Origin: SXIZ01 sp040079795
GTDB taxonomy: Bacteria > Pseudomonadota > Gammaproteobacteria > Methylococcales > Methylomonadaceae
DNA: 64,000 nt
Reading direction: 5' to 3'
Assembly: GCA_040079795.1 (NCBI GenBank)
Contig: JBEBJQ010000002.1
Coordinates: 1 to 64,000 of the forward strand
Shown here: positions 7,949 to 17,502 of the stretch, one piece after another
How positions within the stretch are numbered: the stretch's first letter is position 1
How the letters are laid out: every line of letters begins with the position of its first letter
Program-made: the position numbers and the translations under genes
The notes under the pieces: generated by a model
What the model saw: only the letters and a program-made list of their open reading frames with translations
What the model was told of the DNA's origin: nothing
Databases searched by the model: none

Positions 7949-8440
7949 TCAAAGCGTATCCGAGATACCGATTTGTAGCTCGGTGATATTCTCTGCGCTA
8001 TCATGATCCACCCAGTGTTGATAAACTTCCCGGCATTGTCCGGTCAAAATCAAATCCGCTTTAAACACGGTAGCAAAAAATTCGTGCCAACCCGCACCAA
8101 TGCCGTAAACACTGCCTTTATACTCCAAAAAAACACACGGGAAAGAGTGGGTTGTGATGTAAACAAACGCTGTTGAAGCTGATTTCATCGCCTGAATAGG
8201 AAAGCCTATGGTCAAGTCAAAGGGGACATCAGGAGAACCATCACAGCCTTCATAAATAAATTCTAAAGGCCCGGTTACATCCAGCCCCAACAACTCGCTC
8301 TCCTGTTTTAACTTAGGGATAACCGAATCCGCAAATACTGGAACGTCTGGAAGCGTCAAATTTTTCTTTATAGCTAAATAAAGACTTGGCGGCACTGTTT
8401 TTTGAGCAATCATTGGGCTGTTCTCAGATATTTTAATCAA
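7949..8440 (-). CDS. GyrI-like small-molecule-binding domain protein
   Basis: The 163-aa protein resembles the GyrI-like/AraC effector-binding (SHS2 pair) fold: GPLEFIYEGCDGSPDVPFDLTIGFPI at about residues 58-83 matches the central beta hairpin and Glu-bearing strand of that family. No DNA-binding helix-turn-helix is attached, so it is a stand-alone ligand-binding domain. Its target is unknown. It lies between ssb and mfnD on the same strand (about 40 bp from each), so co-transcription is possible. Confidence 0.65.
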   Translation of the reverse strand: MIKISENSPMIAQKTVPPSLYLAIKKNLTLPDVPVFADSVIPKLKQESELLGLDVTGPLEFIYEGCDGSPDVPFDLTIGFPIQAMKSASTAFVYITTHSFPCVFLEYKGSVYGIGAGWHEFFATVFKADLILTGQCREVYQHWVDHDSAENITELQIGISDTL

Positions 8441-8481
8441 ACCAAGTGACTACAATTCATTAACTATGACTTAAAGCTTCA

Positions 8482-8910
8482 TTAGAACGGAATATCATCG
8501 TCAAATGCCGCTGCAAAATTATCCGGCTGCGCATACCCGGAAGGCGCGCTACCCGTTTGATAATTTGGCGGGGACGACGTTTGCCCTGCTTGCTCATTAC
8601 GTTTACCCAGCAAATCAATAATATTGGCATTTAACTCCAGGCTGCTTTTAGTCGATCCATCGTTAGCCTGATATTCACGCATCGTGAGTTCGCCAGATAC
8701 AAACACCTGTTGGCCTTTTTTTAAATATTGCCCCAGTTGCCCTTCCGCCCGTTTACCCCACAAGGCAACCCTGACCCACAAGGTCTGCTGACGATCGCCA
8801 AAACCGATGTTATTGGCAACGGTTACATTTAATACCGTCTGGCCTGACGGCATGGATTTAACTTCGGCGTCCCGACCCACTGTCCCGGTAAAACTAAATA
8901 CATTACTCAT
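8482..8910 (-). CDS. ssb: Single-stranded DNA-binding protein
   Basis: A 142-aa SSB. The OB fold covers residues 1-105 (NVFSFTGTVGRDAEVKSMPSGQ, LWVRVALWGKRAEGQLGQYLKKGQQVFVSGEL). A short Gln/Ser/Pro linker follows, and the protein ends in the acidic tip DDDIPF that docks partner proteins. It binds ssDNA as a tetramer during replication, repair and recombination. It is a little divergent (GTVGRDAE in place of GNLGRDPE), suggesting it could be a second SSB paralogue. It sits beside a region rich in DnaA boxes. Confidence 0.92.
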   Translation of the reverse strand: MSNVFSFTGTVGRDAEVKSMPSGQTVLNVTVANNIGFGDRQQTLWVRVALWGKRAEGQLGQYLKKGQQVFVSGELTMREYQANDGSTKSSLELNANIIDLLGKRNEQAGQTSSPPNYQTGSAPSGYAQPDNFAAAFDDDIPF

Positions 8911-9234
8911 GCTTTGCTCTCATTGTGATTAACAGTCGATATTTGCAAGCCTACCAGATTCGGCCGTATTGCGTTTTAAAAAATAAATCGGTACAGCATC
9001 AGCCTTAAAAGTTGTAACCTTAAAACTTGCAAAAAAAGTCTTCTATGCTTATCCACAAAAGCTGTGAATAACTCTGTGGATAGCTTGATGGTTTTAGCAT
9101 TAAAGCGCCTTATTTCATGTGTTAATGTCAGATTGTCTGATTTTTGGACAAGTTCCGTTATCCGCCACAAAACAACACCCCAAACACTCTGCCAGACTTC
9201 GCCTGAGTTAGCTTCCCCTAAGCTACAGGCAATC
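8911..9234. other. Intergenic region with DnaA-box cluster
   Basis: No believable gene is seen: a 101-codon frame on the minus strand has no family features and crosses into the phosphoesterase gene. The region contains the three DnaA-box-like sequences listed separately and AT-rich tracts at 8978-8991 and 9007-9040. The ssb promoter must also lie here. Confidence 0.5.
9049..9083. promoter_or_regulatory. Cluster of three DnaA boxes
   Basis: TTATCCACA at 9049-9057 is a perfect consensus DnaA box. TGTGAATAA at 9063-9071 and TGTGGATAG at 9075-9083 are boxes on the opposite strand with one mismatch each. Three sites in 35 bp is well above chance. They could titrate DnaA, regulate ssb or form part of an origin; no dnaA, dnaN, gidA or other origin gene is in the window. 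Confidence 0.6.
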
Positions 9235-9921
9235 TCAACCCAATTGCTTACCAGCCAAATTAACCACCGCCGCCTTTGCAACGCCCGTTACCGCAATACC
9301 ATTAGGGACTTTATTGTTGTAATACTCGTGCTGGTGCCCGTGAAAAATATGCCGCGCACCAATAGCGTCAGCCAATTCATCAATTGCCGCAAAGCCATAA
9401 CGGTGGCAACTGGGCGCTTCATGGGTCACTAAAATATCCGCCTTTATGTTCGCGCACATTTGCTCAAATTCATGTTGCCAAATCGAATGTTGTAACTTTA
9501 GCGGCATCCCTAAACGTCTGACCGTGGCAGATTGTTCCTGCAACCAATGTTGTTGATGTTGCCATTTGGGCCGCGCCGGAGGATACCAATTTTTAGCCAT
9601 AAAAATCCCCCCCAGCCCGGCAACCTTTAAACCGGCAATTTCCTGTACCCGCAAATGCAAGCTATTCCCTTTGTAAGCACTTTCAAAAAGATTCTGATAA
9701 TCTGCTGCACTGGCCACATCGTGGTTACCGTAAATCCACCAAATTTGGGTCAAGTCAGCAATCGGTTTTAAATACGACTCCAACGCCCGCTGCAAGGAAT
9801 AATCGCCAAGCATCACCACCGCTTCCGGCGCATATTGCAATACCGCCTGTATAATACTGTCAAAATCCCCGTGAGGGTCGCCTGCAAATAGTATCCTGTT
9901 ATGACCACTCGTTTCGTTCAC
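9235..9921 (-). CDS. Calcineurin-like metallophosphoesterase
   Basis: A 228-aa cytoplasmic metallophosphoesterase with the full metal-binding set: GDPHGD (residues 15-20, in place of the usual GDxHG), MLGDYS (about 37-42), YGNHD (about 65-69), VTHEAP (about 170) and GHQH (about 199-202). These bind two metal ions in a phosphatase or phosphodiesterase site. The natural substrate cannot be told from sequence. It is divergent from the uspA gene that follows on the plus strand. Confidence 0.85.
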   Translation of the reverse strand: MNETSGHNRILFAGDPHGDFDSIIQAVLQYAPEAVVMLGDYSLQRALESYLKPIADLTQIWWIYGNHDVASAADYQNLFESAYKGNSLHLRVQEIAGLKVAGLGGIFMAKNWYPPARPKWQHQQHWLQEQSATVRRLGMPLKLQHSIWQHEFEQMCANIKADILVTHEAPSCHRYGFAAIDELADAIGARHIFHGHQHEYYNNKVPNGIAVTGVAKAAVVNLAGKQLG

Positions 9922-10010
9922 TGCCTATCCATTATTATTGAACTTAATGCCCGTTTATGGCTATCATACCAAAGCCAACTAGAGATTTTTCACCTTATCC
10001 AACATAAATT

Positions 10011-10454
10011 ATGCAAGCCTATCAACACATTCTCGTCACGCTTGATTATTCAGCCTTCGACCAAACGGTTATTAACAAAGCTATCAACATGGCAAATCAT
10101 TCACACGCCAGGATAAGTTTGCTGCACGTTTTGGATGATATTGCGATGCCGGACACTGCCTACGGCACGCAAATCAGCCTGGATAAACCCAGTGACTATG
10201 CCTTACTGGAGACTGAAAAAGACCGTTTAATCCAGATTGCTGATAGCTTAAATATTCCCCATAAACAGTGCTGGTTAATTTGGGGATTACCCCAACAAGA
10301 AATTGTACATTTGGCAGAGCAACAAGCAATTGATCTCATTGTAACGGGATTCCATACCAAACATGGCCTGGGACTCCTGCTCGGTTCTACCGCAAACAGC
10401 ATCTTACAGCACACAAAATGCGATTTATTAGCGGTGCATCTCCCGTCTACTTAA
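10011..10454 (+). CDS. Universal stress protein (UspA family)
   Basis: A 147-aa single UspA domain. The N-terminal strand HILVTLDYSAFDQTVINKAI and the ATP-binding motif G-2x-G-9x-G(S/T), seen as GFHTKHGLGLLLGSTANSIL near residues 114-133, put it in the ATP-binding class; its final segment CDLLAVHLP is typical. Such proteins act in the cytoplasm under starvation or stress. Transcribed divergently from the phosphoesterase and followed by the efflux operon. Confidence 0.9.
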   Translation: MQAYQHILVTLDYSAFDQTVINKAINMANHSHARISLLHVLDDIAMPDTAYGTQISLDKPSDYALLETEKDRLIQIADSLNIPHKQCWLIWGLPQQEIVHLAEQQAIDLIVTGFHTKHGLGLLLGSTANSILQHTKCDLLAVHLPST

Positions 10455-10588
10455 TAGCGCAGCCTTATTGAGCGTTTAGTCCCAAATATAAATGGATCAC
10501 CCACCGCAGGTAATAATTCAACTGTACCCGAAAAACACTGCGTTATATGCTGAAAACCCCCCTCATATGTATGATAGATATTAAGCCA

Positions 10589-11665
10589 ATGAGCATGACC
10601 CGACCCGGATTAATTTTATTAACGCTCCTAGCGGGTTGCGAAAGGCCCATCGAGCCCCCACCCCCGTCCCGTCCCGCCTTGGTCATAACAGTCGGTGCGA
10701 AAGCTGCGGCAAATGTCATGGCACTGGTCGGTGAAGTACGTCCCCGTTATGAATCTGGACAAGGTTTTAGAATCAATGGCAAAATCATTGAGCGCAAAGT
10801 GGATGTCGGCACGCCAGTTAAAAAAGGCCAAGTGCTTGCCAGACTGGATGCCGCTGACACGAATTTAAATGCCGCAGCAACCCTGGCAGATGTGAAGGCA
10901 GCAGAAGCCAGCTACTCACTGGCCCTGCTTGAAGTCAATCGGCAACGGCAATTATTCGCCAAAAAATTTATTTCAGCATCAGCCTTAGATACCCGCGAGG
11001 CTGAACTTAAAACCGCCAGCGCCAGGTTGGTACAAACAAAGGCACAAGCAAACGTCTCAGGGAACCAAACGCACTACACCAATTTAACCGCTGACCGTGA
11101 TGGCGTGATTACTTCGATTCGGGCTGAACCTGGACAGGTTGTCGGAGCGGGTGATGTGATCGTACAAATTGCCGATACGAAAGAAACTGAAGTATTGGTT
11201 GCGGTGCCTGAATCGCGCATGGCAGAAGTAAAATTAAAAGCTGAAGTTACCATAAGGCTCTGGGCAGACCGGCAAAAAGCCTACACCGGTATTGTCCGCG
11301 AAATTGCCCCGGCTGCCGACTCTGCGACCCGGGCATTTAATGTCCGCGTAACCCTTAAAGACCCTGATGCAGCAGTAAAGCTAGGCATGACCGCAAGCGT
11401 AAAGTTCAATCCCCCGGACGCACTATTGAGCACCGATTTTCTCATACCCAGCAGTGCGCTGACTGAAATCAACGGCAAAAAAACCGTATGGGTAATTGAT
11501 GCCCAAAATACCGCCCAACCGCGTGAAGTCGTCACCGGGCAATTTAGGGAAGACGGGGTATTAATTGCCAGCGGCCTGCAAGCAGGTGAAAAGATCGCTA
11601 TTGCCGGGGTACATACCTTAAATAAAGGTCAACCTGTCAAACCCGTATTTGAGGCTACGCCATGA
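10589..11665 (+). CDS. RND efflux periplasmic adaptor lipoprotein
   Basis: Membrane-fusion protein of an RND pump. The start MSMTRPGLILLTLLAGCERP is chosen because it gives a lipoprotein signal with LAGC lipobox; an upstream in-frame ATG at 10547 would add 14 residues. The mature protein has a split barrel-sandwich domain (GKIIERKVDVGTPVKKGQVLARLD and LTADRDGVITSIRAEPGQVVGAGD), an alpha-hairpin between them, and beta-barrel plus membrane-proximal domains to the end. It overlaps the permease gene by 4 bp (ATGA), so the two are translationally coupled. Confidence 0.92.
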   Translation: MSMTRPGLILLTLLAGCERPIEPPPPSRPALVITVGAKAAANVMALVGEVRPRYESGQGFRINGKIIERKVDVGTPVKKGQVLARLDAADTNLNAAATLADVKAAEASYSLALLEVNRQRQLFAKKFISASALDTREAELKTASARLVQTKAQANVSGNQTHYTNLTADRDGVITSIRAEPGQVVGAGDVIVQIADTKETEVLVAVPESRMAEVKLKAEVTIRLWADRQKAYTGIVREIAPAADSATRAFNVRVTLKDPDAAVKLGMTASVKFNPPDALLSTDFLIPSSALTEINGKKTVWVIDAQNTAQPREVVTGQFREDGVLIASGLQAGEKIAIAGVHTLNKGQPVKPVFEATP

Positions 11666-14600
11666 ATGTAGACCTCAAAAATGACAAGAGCCCGCACTTC
11701 AACCTATCCGACTGGGCCTTAAAGCATCAAACCCTGGTCTTGTATTTGATGCTGGTACTCACGGTAGCCGGATTAATTGCCTATACCAAGTTAGGACAAT
11801 CCGAAGACCCCCCTTTTACCTTTAAAGTGATGCTGGTACACGCCACCTGGCCGGGCGCAAGTGCCGGGGAAGTCGAGCAGCAAGTGACTGACAAACTGGA
11901 AAAAAAAATTCAGGAAGTCCCGCATCTGGACTTTTCCAACAGTTTCTCACGCCCCGGCGAGTCAATGATTTTTATTATCGTCAAAGATGATACCTTCTCA
12001 AAAGATGTTCCAGATGTCTGGTATCAGGTGCGCAAAAAAGTAGCCGACATTCGCCATACCTTGCCGCAAAACCTCGAAAGCCTGACTTTTAATGATGAGT
12101 TCAGTGATGTCTACGGCAGTATGTACGCATTAACCGGTGATGGCTTTGATTACGCGCTACTTAAAAAACAAGCGGAATTAATCAGAACCGAGCTACTACA
12201 GGTCAAGGATGTCGCTAAAGTTGAGTTTTTTGGCGAACAAAATCAACGGCTCTTTATCGAGCTGTCCAATGCCAAATTGGTTGGTATAGGCATCAATACC
12301 ACCGAATTGATCAGAATTTTACAGGCGCAAAACACCATAGTTCGGGGCGGTACCTTTGATTCTGCAGATGAACGGATCCGCATAGCAGTTTCCGGCCGTT
12401 ACAATACTCTGGAAGATTTGCGGGAGCTTCGCTTACGTGCCAATAACCAAGACTTTCGCTTAGGTGATGTCGCCCGGGTGTATCGCGGTTACGAAGACCC
12501 ACCGCATGACCGTGTCCGATTTCAAGGTAAAGACACCTTATTATTGGGCGTCAGCATGAAAGACGGCGGTGATGTTATCGCTTTAGGCCACGCGCTCGAT
12601 GCCCGCATCGCACATATCCAGCAGCAGTTAACGGTAGGTCTAACCCTTAATACCGTTACCTCACAGCCCAAAATTGTGACCAATTCCGTCAACGATTTTG
12701 TAAAATCGCTTATTGAGGCATTAATCATTGTACTGAGCGTAAGCCTGATTTCATTAGGCTGGCGCAGCGGTATCGTAGTTGCCATTACCATTCCTGTGGT
12801 GTTAGCGAGTACTTTTTTGGTTATGCACCAACTCAACATCGGCCTGCATAAAATTTCGCTGGGGGCATTGATATTAGCGTTGGGGTTACTGGTGGATGAT
12901 GCCATCATTGCCGTGGAAATGATGTCCTCCAAAATGGAGCAAGGCTGGGACAGGACTAAAGCAGCCTCGTTTGCCTATACCTCAACCGCGATGCCGATGC
13001 TCACCGGTACTTTAGTCACCGTGGCAGGCTTTTTACCGATTGCCACTGCCGCCTCTTCTACCGGCGAATATACCCGCTCGATTTTTCAGGTGTCAGCGAT
13101 AGCATTGAGTATTTCCTGGTTTGCAGCAGTCATCTTTGTGCCCTATCTGGGCTACCATTTATTACCCGATTATGCCCATGCCCCGCAGCCTTCAAAACTC
13201 ATGTTATGGCTAAAAGGCAAACTGGGCTGGATTAACAAAACAACGCCCGAAACCAATGAGCTTAACCACCATCACGATATTTACAACACCCGCTTTTACC
13301 AAACGTTTCGTGCCGTTGTTACCGCCTGCGTCCGCTACCGTAAAACCGTTATTGCTATCACCCTGGCTTTATTTGTATTGGCTATTTTTGGCTTTGGGAA
13401 AGTTCAACAGCAATTCTTTCCTGACTCGACCCGGCTGGAATTAATCGTCGACTTACGTATGACCGAAGGCGCTTCTTATGCAGCTACCAATACCCAGGCC
13501 AAAAAACTGGAACAATGGCTACACCAGTGGTCAAAACAGCACTACGGCATCGAAAACTTTGTTGCTTATATTGGCAGCGGCGCGCCCCGCTTTTATTTAC
13601 CGCTGGATATTCAATTGCCGCATCGCGGCTTTGGGCAATTTGTAATTCTAAGCAAAACCTTAGCTGCGCGGGAAGCCTTACGCAAAGACTTACTCCGCTT
13701 GTTCGAAAACGATTTCCCCGCCTTGCGCGCCTCCGTGTTACGCCTGGAAAACGGCCCGCCCGTGGGCTTTCCCGTGCAATTCAGAGTATCAGGCAGCAAC
13801 ATAACGCAAATACGTGACCTTGCCCGCCAGATTGCTGAGATCATGCGTGCCAATAGCAATCTGATCAATGTGCAACTCAACTGGGAAGAACCCAGCAAAG
13901 TCGTTAAAGTGGCGATAGATCAAGCCAAAGCCCGATTGTTAGGGGTCAGCTCAGTCGATATTGCCAATGTACTAAATGGCGCCATGCAAGAACTTTACGT
14001 CACTGAATTCAGGGAAGGCATCGAGCGCATTGACTTGGTCGCCCGTGCACCGGAATTTGAGCGCTCGCGCTTGTCACATTTACCCGACTTAATGATTAAT
14101 ACCCAGGCTGGTGGCGTACCATTATCGCAAATTGCGGCCATCAGCTCAGAATTTGAAGAAGGGGTTATCTGGCGACGCAACCGGATGCCCACCATTACCG
14201 TACGCGCAAACTTACAAGGCAACCTGCAGGCGCCGGTGGTGTCGCAACAAATTGAAGATAAATTAACGCCTTTAAAGTCAAATTTACCTTTAGGGGTAAA
14301 CATCGCTACCGGCGGTGCCGTTGAAGAATCGGCTAAAGGCGGTGCATCCGTCGCAGCCGGTTTTCCGCTATTTCTAATCGCGGTGCTGACGCTATTAATG
14401 ATTCAGTTGCAGAGTTTTTCACGGGTTTTTTTAGTGATCTTAACTGCGCCCTTAGGCTTGATCGGGGTCACCATCGCCTTGCTGCTCTTTGATAAACCGT
14501 TCGGTTTTGTGGCTATGCTGGGCACGATTGCGCTATCGGGGATGATTATGCGTAACTCAGTGATCCTGGTTGATCAAATCGACCAGGACAGAGCCACTGG

Positions 14601-14832
14601 TTTAGAGGATTGGGAAGCTATTGTAGAATCCACTATCCGTCGCTTTAGGCCGATTGTGCTCACTGCCGCTGCCGCGATTTTAGCGATGATCCCCCTAACC
14701 CGCAGCGTGTTTTTTGGCCCGATGGCGGTGGCAATTATGGGGGGGTTAGCGGTGGCGACCTTATTAACGGTACTATTTTTACCCGCGTTATATGCAGCTT
14801 GGTTTAGGGTAGACGTGCCGAACGCACTGTAG
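11662..14832 (+). CDS. RND-type efflux permease
   Basis: A 1056-aa inner-membrane proton antiporter of the AcrB/HAE1 superfamily, full length with 12 predicted transmembrane helices and two large periplasmic loops (about residues 45-335 and 565-870). The proton-relay pair is visible in TM4 (LILALGLLVDDAIIAVEMMSS, two Asp). The C-terminal half repeats the pattern (LGTIALSGMIMRNSVILVDQI). With the adaptor upstream and the TolC-like protein downstream it forms a tripartite exporter. Substrate is unknown; the highly specific HME metal-pump signature was not recognised, so a drug/solvent role is more likely. Confidence 0.95.
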   Translation: MNVDLKNDKSPHFNLSDWALKHQTLVLYLMLVLTVAGLIAYTKLGQSEDPPFTFKVMLVHATWPGASAGEVEQQVTDKLEKKIQEVPHLDFSNSFSRPGESMIFIIVKDDTFSKDVPDVWYQVRKKVADIRHTLPQNLESLTFNDEFSDVYGSMYALTGDGFDYALLKKQAELIRTELLQVKDVAKVEFFGEQNQRLFIELSNAKLVGIGINTTELIRILQAQNTIVRGGTFDSADERIRIAVSGRYNTLEDLRELRLRANNQDFRLGDVARVYRGYEDPPHDRVRFQGKDTLLLGVSMKDGGDVIALGHALDARIAHIQQQLTVGLTLNTVTSQPKIVTNSVNDFVKSLIEALIIVLSVSLISLGWRSGIVVAITIPVVLASTFLVMHQLNIGLHKISLGALILALGLLVDDAIIAVEMMSSKMEQGWDRTKAASFAYTSTAMPMLTGTLVTVAGFLPIATAASSTGEYTRSIFQVSAIALSISWFAAVIFVPYLGYHLLPDYAHAPQPSKLMLWLKGKLGWINKTTPETNELNHHHDIYNTRFYQTFRAVVTACVRYRKTVIAITLALFVLAIFGFGKVQQQFFPDSTRLELIVDLRMTEGASYAATNTQAKKLEQWLHQWSKQHYGIENFVAYIGSGAPRFYLPLDIQLPHRGFGQFVILSKTLAAREALRKDLLRLFENDFPALRASVLRLENGPPVGFPVQFRVSGSNITQIRDLARQIAEIMRANSNLINVQLNWEEPSKVVKVAIDQAKARLLGVSSVDIANVLNGAMQELYVTEFREGIERIDLVARAPEFERSRLSHLPDLMINTQAGGVPLSQIAAISSEFEEGVIWRRNRMPTITVRANLQGNLQAPVVSQQIEDKLTPLKSNLPLGVNIATGGAVEESAKGGASVAAGFPLFLIAVLTLLMIQLQSFSRVFLVILTAPLGLIGVTIALLLFDKPFGFVAMLGTIALSGMIMRNSVILVDQIDQDRATGLEDWEAIVESTIRRFRPIVLTAAAAILAMIPLTRSVFFGPMAVAIMGGLAVATLLTVLFLPALYAAWFRVDVPNAL

Positions 14833-14864
14833 AGACGCAAAATCTTGCGTCCCTACATCTTTAT
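14833..14864. repeat. Palindromic repeat GTAGAGACGCAA...TTGCGTCCCTAC
   Basis: The inverted arms GTAGAGACGCAA and TTGCGTCCCTAC flank AATC directly behind the permease stop codon. A 15-nt core (GACGCAAGATTTTGC in reverse complement) is also present inside the nifE 3' end at about 58301-58318, pointing to a dispersed repeat family. Confidence 0.6.
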
Positions 14865-14928
14865 AGTTTGATAGTGATGCCAAAGCATGAGAACCATTAT
14901 ATACCCCTTTATTATTTAGGAAAAAACA

Positions 14929-15285
14929 GTGACTGCCAGTGCTGAATTTACTGACTACGTTTTAGAGTTTCTGGAACCGCTATTCCCGGTAAGCATAGCC
15001 CGATTTTTTGGCGGTGCCGGGATTTATTGCGGCAGTGTGCAATTTGCCATGATTATGCACAACACCTTATATTTTGTAGTGAATGATGAGTCGCGCGAGA
15101 AATACCAACAGGCAGGAATGCAGCCGTTTTCATATATGACCAAAAAAGGACAAGTAAAGGTCCGCAAGTATTTTGAGCTGCCGGAAGAAGTGTTAAACGA
15201 TCCAGAACAACTGCAACTTTGGGCGAACGAATCCTTAAAAATAGCTTATAACACCCAAAAACCTAAGCAGCCCCCTTTAATTTAA
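14929..15285 (+). CDS. TfoX/Sxy N-terminal-domain protein
   Basis: The 118-aa protein is the TfoX/Sxy N-terminal domain alone (FTDYVLEFLEPLFPVSIARFFGGAGIYCGSVQFAMI, LYFVVNDESREKYQQAGMQPFSY). In Haemophilus and Vibrio, full TfoX/Sxy activates competence genes with CRP; the C-terminal domain is absent here. It starts with GTG at 14929 and lies between the efflux permease and TolC genes on the same strand (15 bp before the latter). The link with efflux is by position only. Confidence 0.8.
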   Translation: MTASAEFTDYVLEFLEPLFPVSIARFFGGAGIYCGSVQFAMIMHNTLYFVVNDESREKYQQAGMQPFSYMTKKGQVKVRKYFELPEEVLNDPEQLQLWANESLKIAYNTQKPKQPPLI

Positions 15286-15300
15286 CCTTTCTGCGCTCCC

Positions 15301-16653
15301 ATGCAAAAACCAATAATCCTTATTATTGCACTTTGTTGTGCACCCCCCATCTTAGCAACGAAAGCCGTTGCTGAATCCAAACCGCAATCACTAATGGACA
15401 TCTATAACCAGGCGCTGGCACACGACCCTACCCTGGCTTCTGCGCTAAGCGCGAACAAGGCCGCACAGGAAATCATCGAGCAAGGCAAGGCTTTATATCG
15501 ACCAATTGTTAATTTTACCGCCGGGGCAAGTGTCTCGCACACCGAGATTAGCTTTTCGGGTAAAGGTGTGCCGTTTCAAGGCGGCGTGCAATCGTTTGAA
15601 GGTTACCAATATGGTATTGAGGCGCGCCAAGCGATTTACCGTAAACAAAATCTGGTACAAATAGAGCAGGCACAAACCCAGATAAGTCTGGCAGATAAGC
15701 AATTGTATCTTAGCCAGCAAGAACTCATCTTACGCACGACTCAAGCCTATTTTGAGGTGCTGATTGCGCAAGATAAAATTAACCTGATTAATGCCCAGAA
15801 AGCAGCAATTTTAAGCCAACTGGAGCAGGCAAAAACCTTTTTTGATGCGGGAACGGCTACGATTACCGATGTCAATGAAGCCCAAGCACGTTACGATTTA
15901 ATTGCAGCGCAGTTGATAGGTGCAAATAATGACTATGAAATCGCTAAACGGGCAGTCCAGGCAATAACCGGCACGATGCCGCAAAAGCTTGCGACAGTCA
16001 AAGCCGATATTAAGCCCAATACCCTGAAAGCAAGCATGGAAAACTGGCTGGAGGCGGCTGAACAAAATAATCTGCACATTCAGATTCAGCAAGATAATGT
16101 TAAATTTTCAGCGCAGGAGATTGAACGCGCCAATGCCGGGCATCTGCCCACCCTAGATGCGGTCGCAAGTTATACCGAACAGAATGCAAATGGCAGCGCG
16201 TGGGGCTTTGGCAGCGACCAAAGTACTGCTTCTGTCGGGGTACAGTTACAAATCCCCCTATATCAAGGCGGCGCAACCAGCTCGCGCGCACGGCAGGCGG
16301 TACTCAACAAACAAAAAGCCCTGGATGATGTAGACATTGCCCGTCGCCAAACCGAGCTGGAAACCCAGCGTGCCTACTTAAACCTGAACACCAGTATCGC
16401 CCAGGTACAAGCCTATGAACAAGCGCTAAGCAGCAGCCAAAGCCAGGTGGATTCAACCAATACCGGTTACGAAGTCGGGGTACGCACCAGTGTTGATGTA
16501 CTTAACGCCCAGCAACAACTGTTTGCGGCCAAACGTGATTTACTGCAAGCGCGTTATAACTATCTGGTCAATATCATCCGCTTAAAAACGGCCTCCGGGG
16601 TGGTTGCAGAAGCCGATTTAGCAGATATTAACCAGCAGTTAGTGTTACGTTAA
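15301..16653 (+). CDS. TolC-family outer-membrane efflux protein
   Basis: A 450-aa outer-membrane channel of the TolC/OEP family. It has a signal peptide (residues 1-24, ending near AVAES) and then two OEP repeats: SLMDIYNQALAHDPTLASALSANKAAQE at about 31-58 and the second repeat from about residue 250. Long coiled-coil helices (YLSQQELILRTTQAYFEVLIAQDKINL) form the periplasmic tunnel. It has the TolC-type NTGYEVGVRTSVDVLNAQQQLF motif near 397-418. It completes the RND exporter encoded upstream. Confidence 0.93.
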   Translation: MQKPIILIIALCCAPPILATKAVAESKPQSLMDIYNQALAHDPTLASALSANKAAQEIIEQGKALYRPIVNFTAGASVSHTEISFSGKGVPFQGGVQSFEGYQYGIEARQAIYRKQNLVQIEQAQTQISLADKQLYLSQQELILRTTQAYFEVLIAQDKINLINAQKAAILSQLEQAKTFFDAGTATITDVNEAQARYDLIAAQLIGANNDYEIAKRAVQAITGTMPQKLATVKADIKPNTLKASMENWLEAAEQNNLHIQIQQDNVKFSAQEIERANAGHLPTLDAVASYTEQNANGSAWGFGSDQSTASVGVQLQIPLYQGGATSSRARQAVLNKQKALDDVDIARRQTELETQRAYLNLNTSIAQVQAYEQALSSSQSQVDSTNTGYEVGVRTSVDVLNAQQQLFAAKRDLLQARYNYLVNIIRLKTASGVVAEADLADINQQLVLR

Positions 16654-16695
16654 AATGAATCATCCCACACCTAAAAACCTTGTACCAGACTCAGC

Positions 16696-17220
16696 CTATT
16701 TCGCTGGTTCATCCGCATTGGATATCGGCGTAAAAGGCGTTACCGGCGCGGGTACTGGCTCTGCTGGCGCAGCCGCAGTTTCCGGGACACCTGCAACAGG
16801 CTGCGCTGGCTCGCCCGCCTCCACAGATTCAGTGTTAGTTATAAAGCCCGTTTGGCATTCCACCAGACTGTCGGTGTAATTACTGCGCGCATCCAAAAGC
16901 CCTTGCGCAGAACCAAATTCAGTGCGCAATTCAGCCATTACCTGCTTTGGATCTTTGGCGGTATTGATCGTGAGCAATTTAATATACGATAAATACGCTT
17001 TCTTCCGGTCAGGATCAAAAGGAAACAAACCGGGCATTTTGCCGGAGCTGGTTTTCACCACGCAATCAGCCATCAGCTGCGGATCCAGCTTATAATCTTT
17101 CACATCCGACTCATTTTGCATTTGCGCTAATACGGTTTGCGCATACTGTTCTTTTTCAGAACAGGCAGACAGTAATAAGCTCGCTGAAAGCAGCAATAAT
17201 AGTTTGTAGGTTTTGTTCAT
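16696..17220 (-). CDS. Putative lipoprotein of unknown function
   Basis: Start chosen at 17220 (MNKTYKLLLLLSASLLLSACSEKEQ), which gives a clean lipoprotein signal with LSAC lipobox; an upstream in-frame start at 17256 adds 12 residues. The mature protein of about 155 aa has a compact helical N-terminal part with two cysteines (ADCVVKTS and LVECQTG), likely a disulfide, and a C-terminal Ala/Pro/Glu-rich low-complexity tail. Convergent with the tolC gene, whose stop is about 40 bp away. No named family recognised. Confidence 0.75.
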   Translation of the reverse strand: MNKTYKLLLLLSASLLLSACSEKEQYAQTVLAQMQNESDVKDYKLDPQLMADCVVKTSSGKMPGLFPFDPDRKKAYLSYIKLLTINTAKDPKQVMAELRTEFGSAQGLLDARSNYTDSLVECQTGFITNTESVEAGEPAQPVAGVPETAAAPAEPVPAPVTPFTPISNADEPAK

Positions 17221-17502
17221 TGCGGTACCTGAAAATGGATTTTGATAATTACACATCCGTCATTATATCGCTATACAATGGTTTCACTATAACCAATCCC
17301 AAAAATCTAAACCGTAAAGCGGGCTTATAGACAAAACCAGACACCACCACTTATACTCAAAAGCAGCAAAAAACCATAGCCATTAACACGAAATTACGCC
17401 TCGCAAATATTGAGCCTATTTTAACCGGTTCAACAAGTCATCAGGAGCGTACTCCTTGTGGCTACCCTTTTAAAAATACAACAGAACTGTTATTATCTGG
17501 CC

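Noticed and set aside
8976..9281. 101-codon minus-strand frame between ssb and the phosphoesterase
   Set aside because: It overlaps the phosphoesterase 3' end, has no family features, and covers the DnaA boxes; composition looks non-coding.
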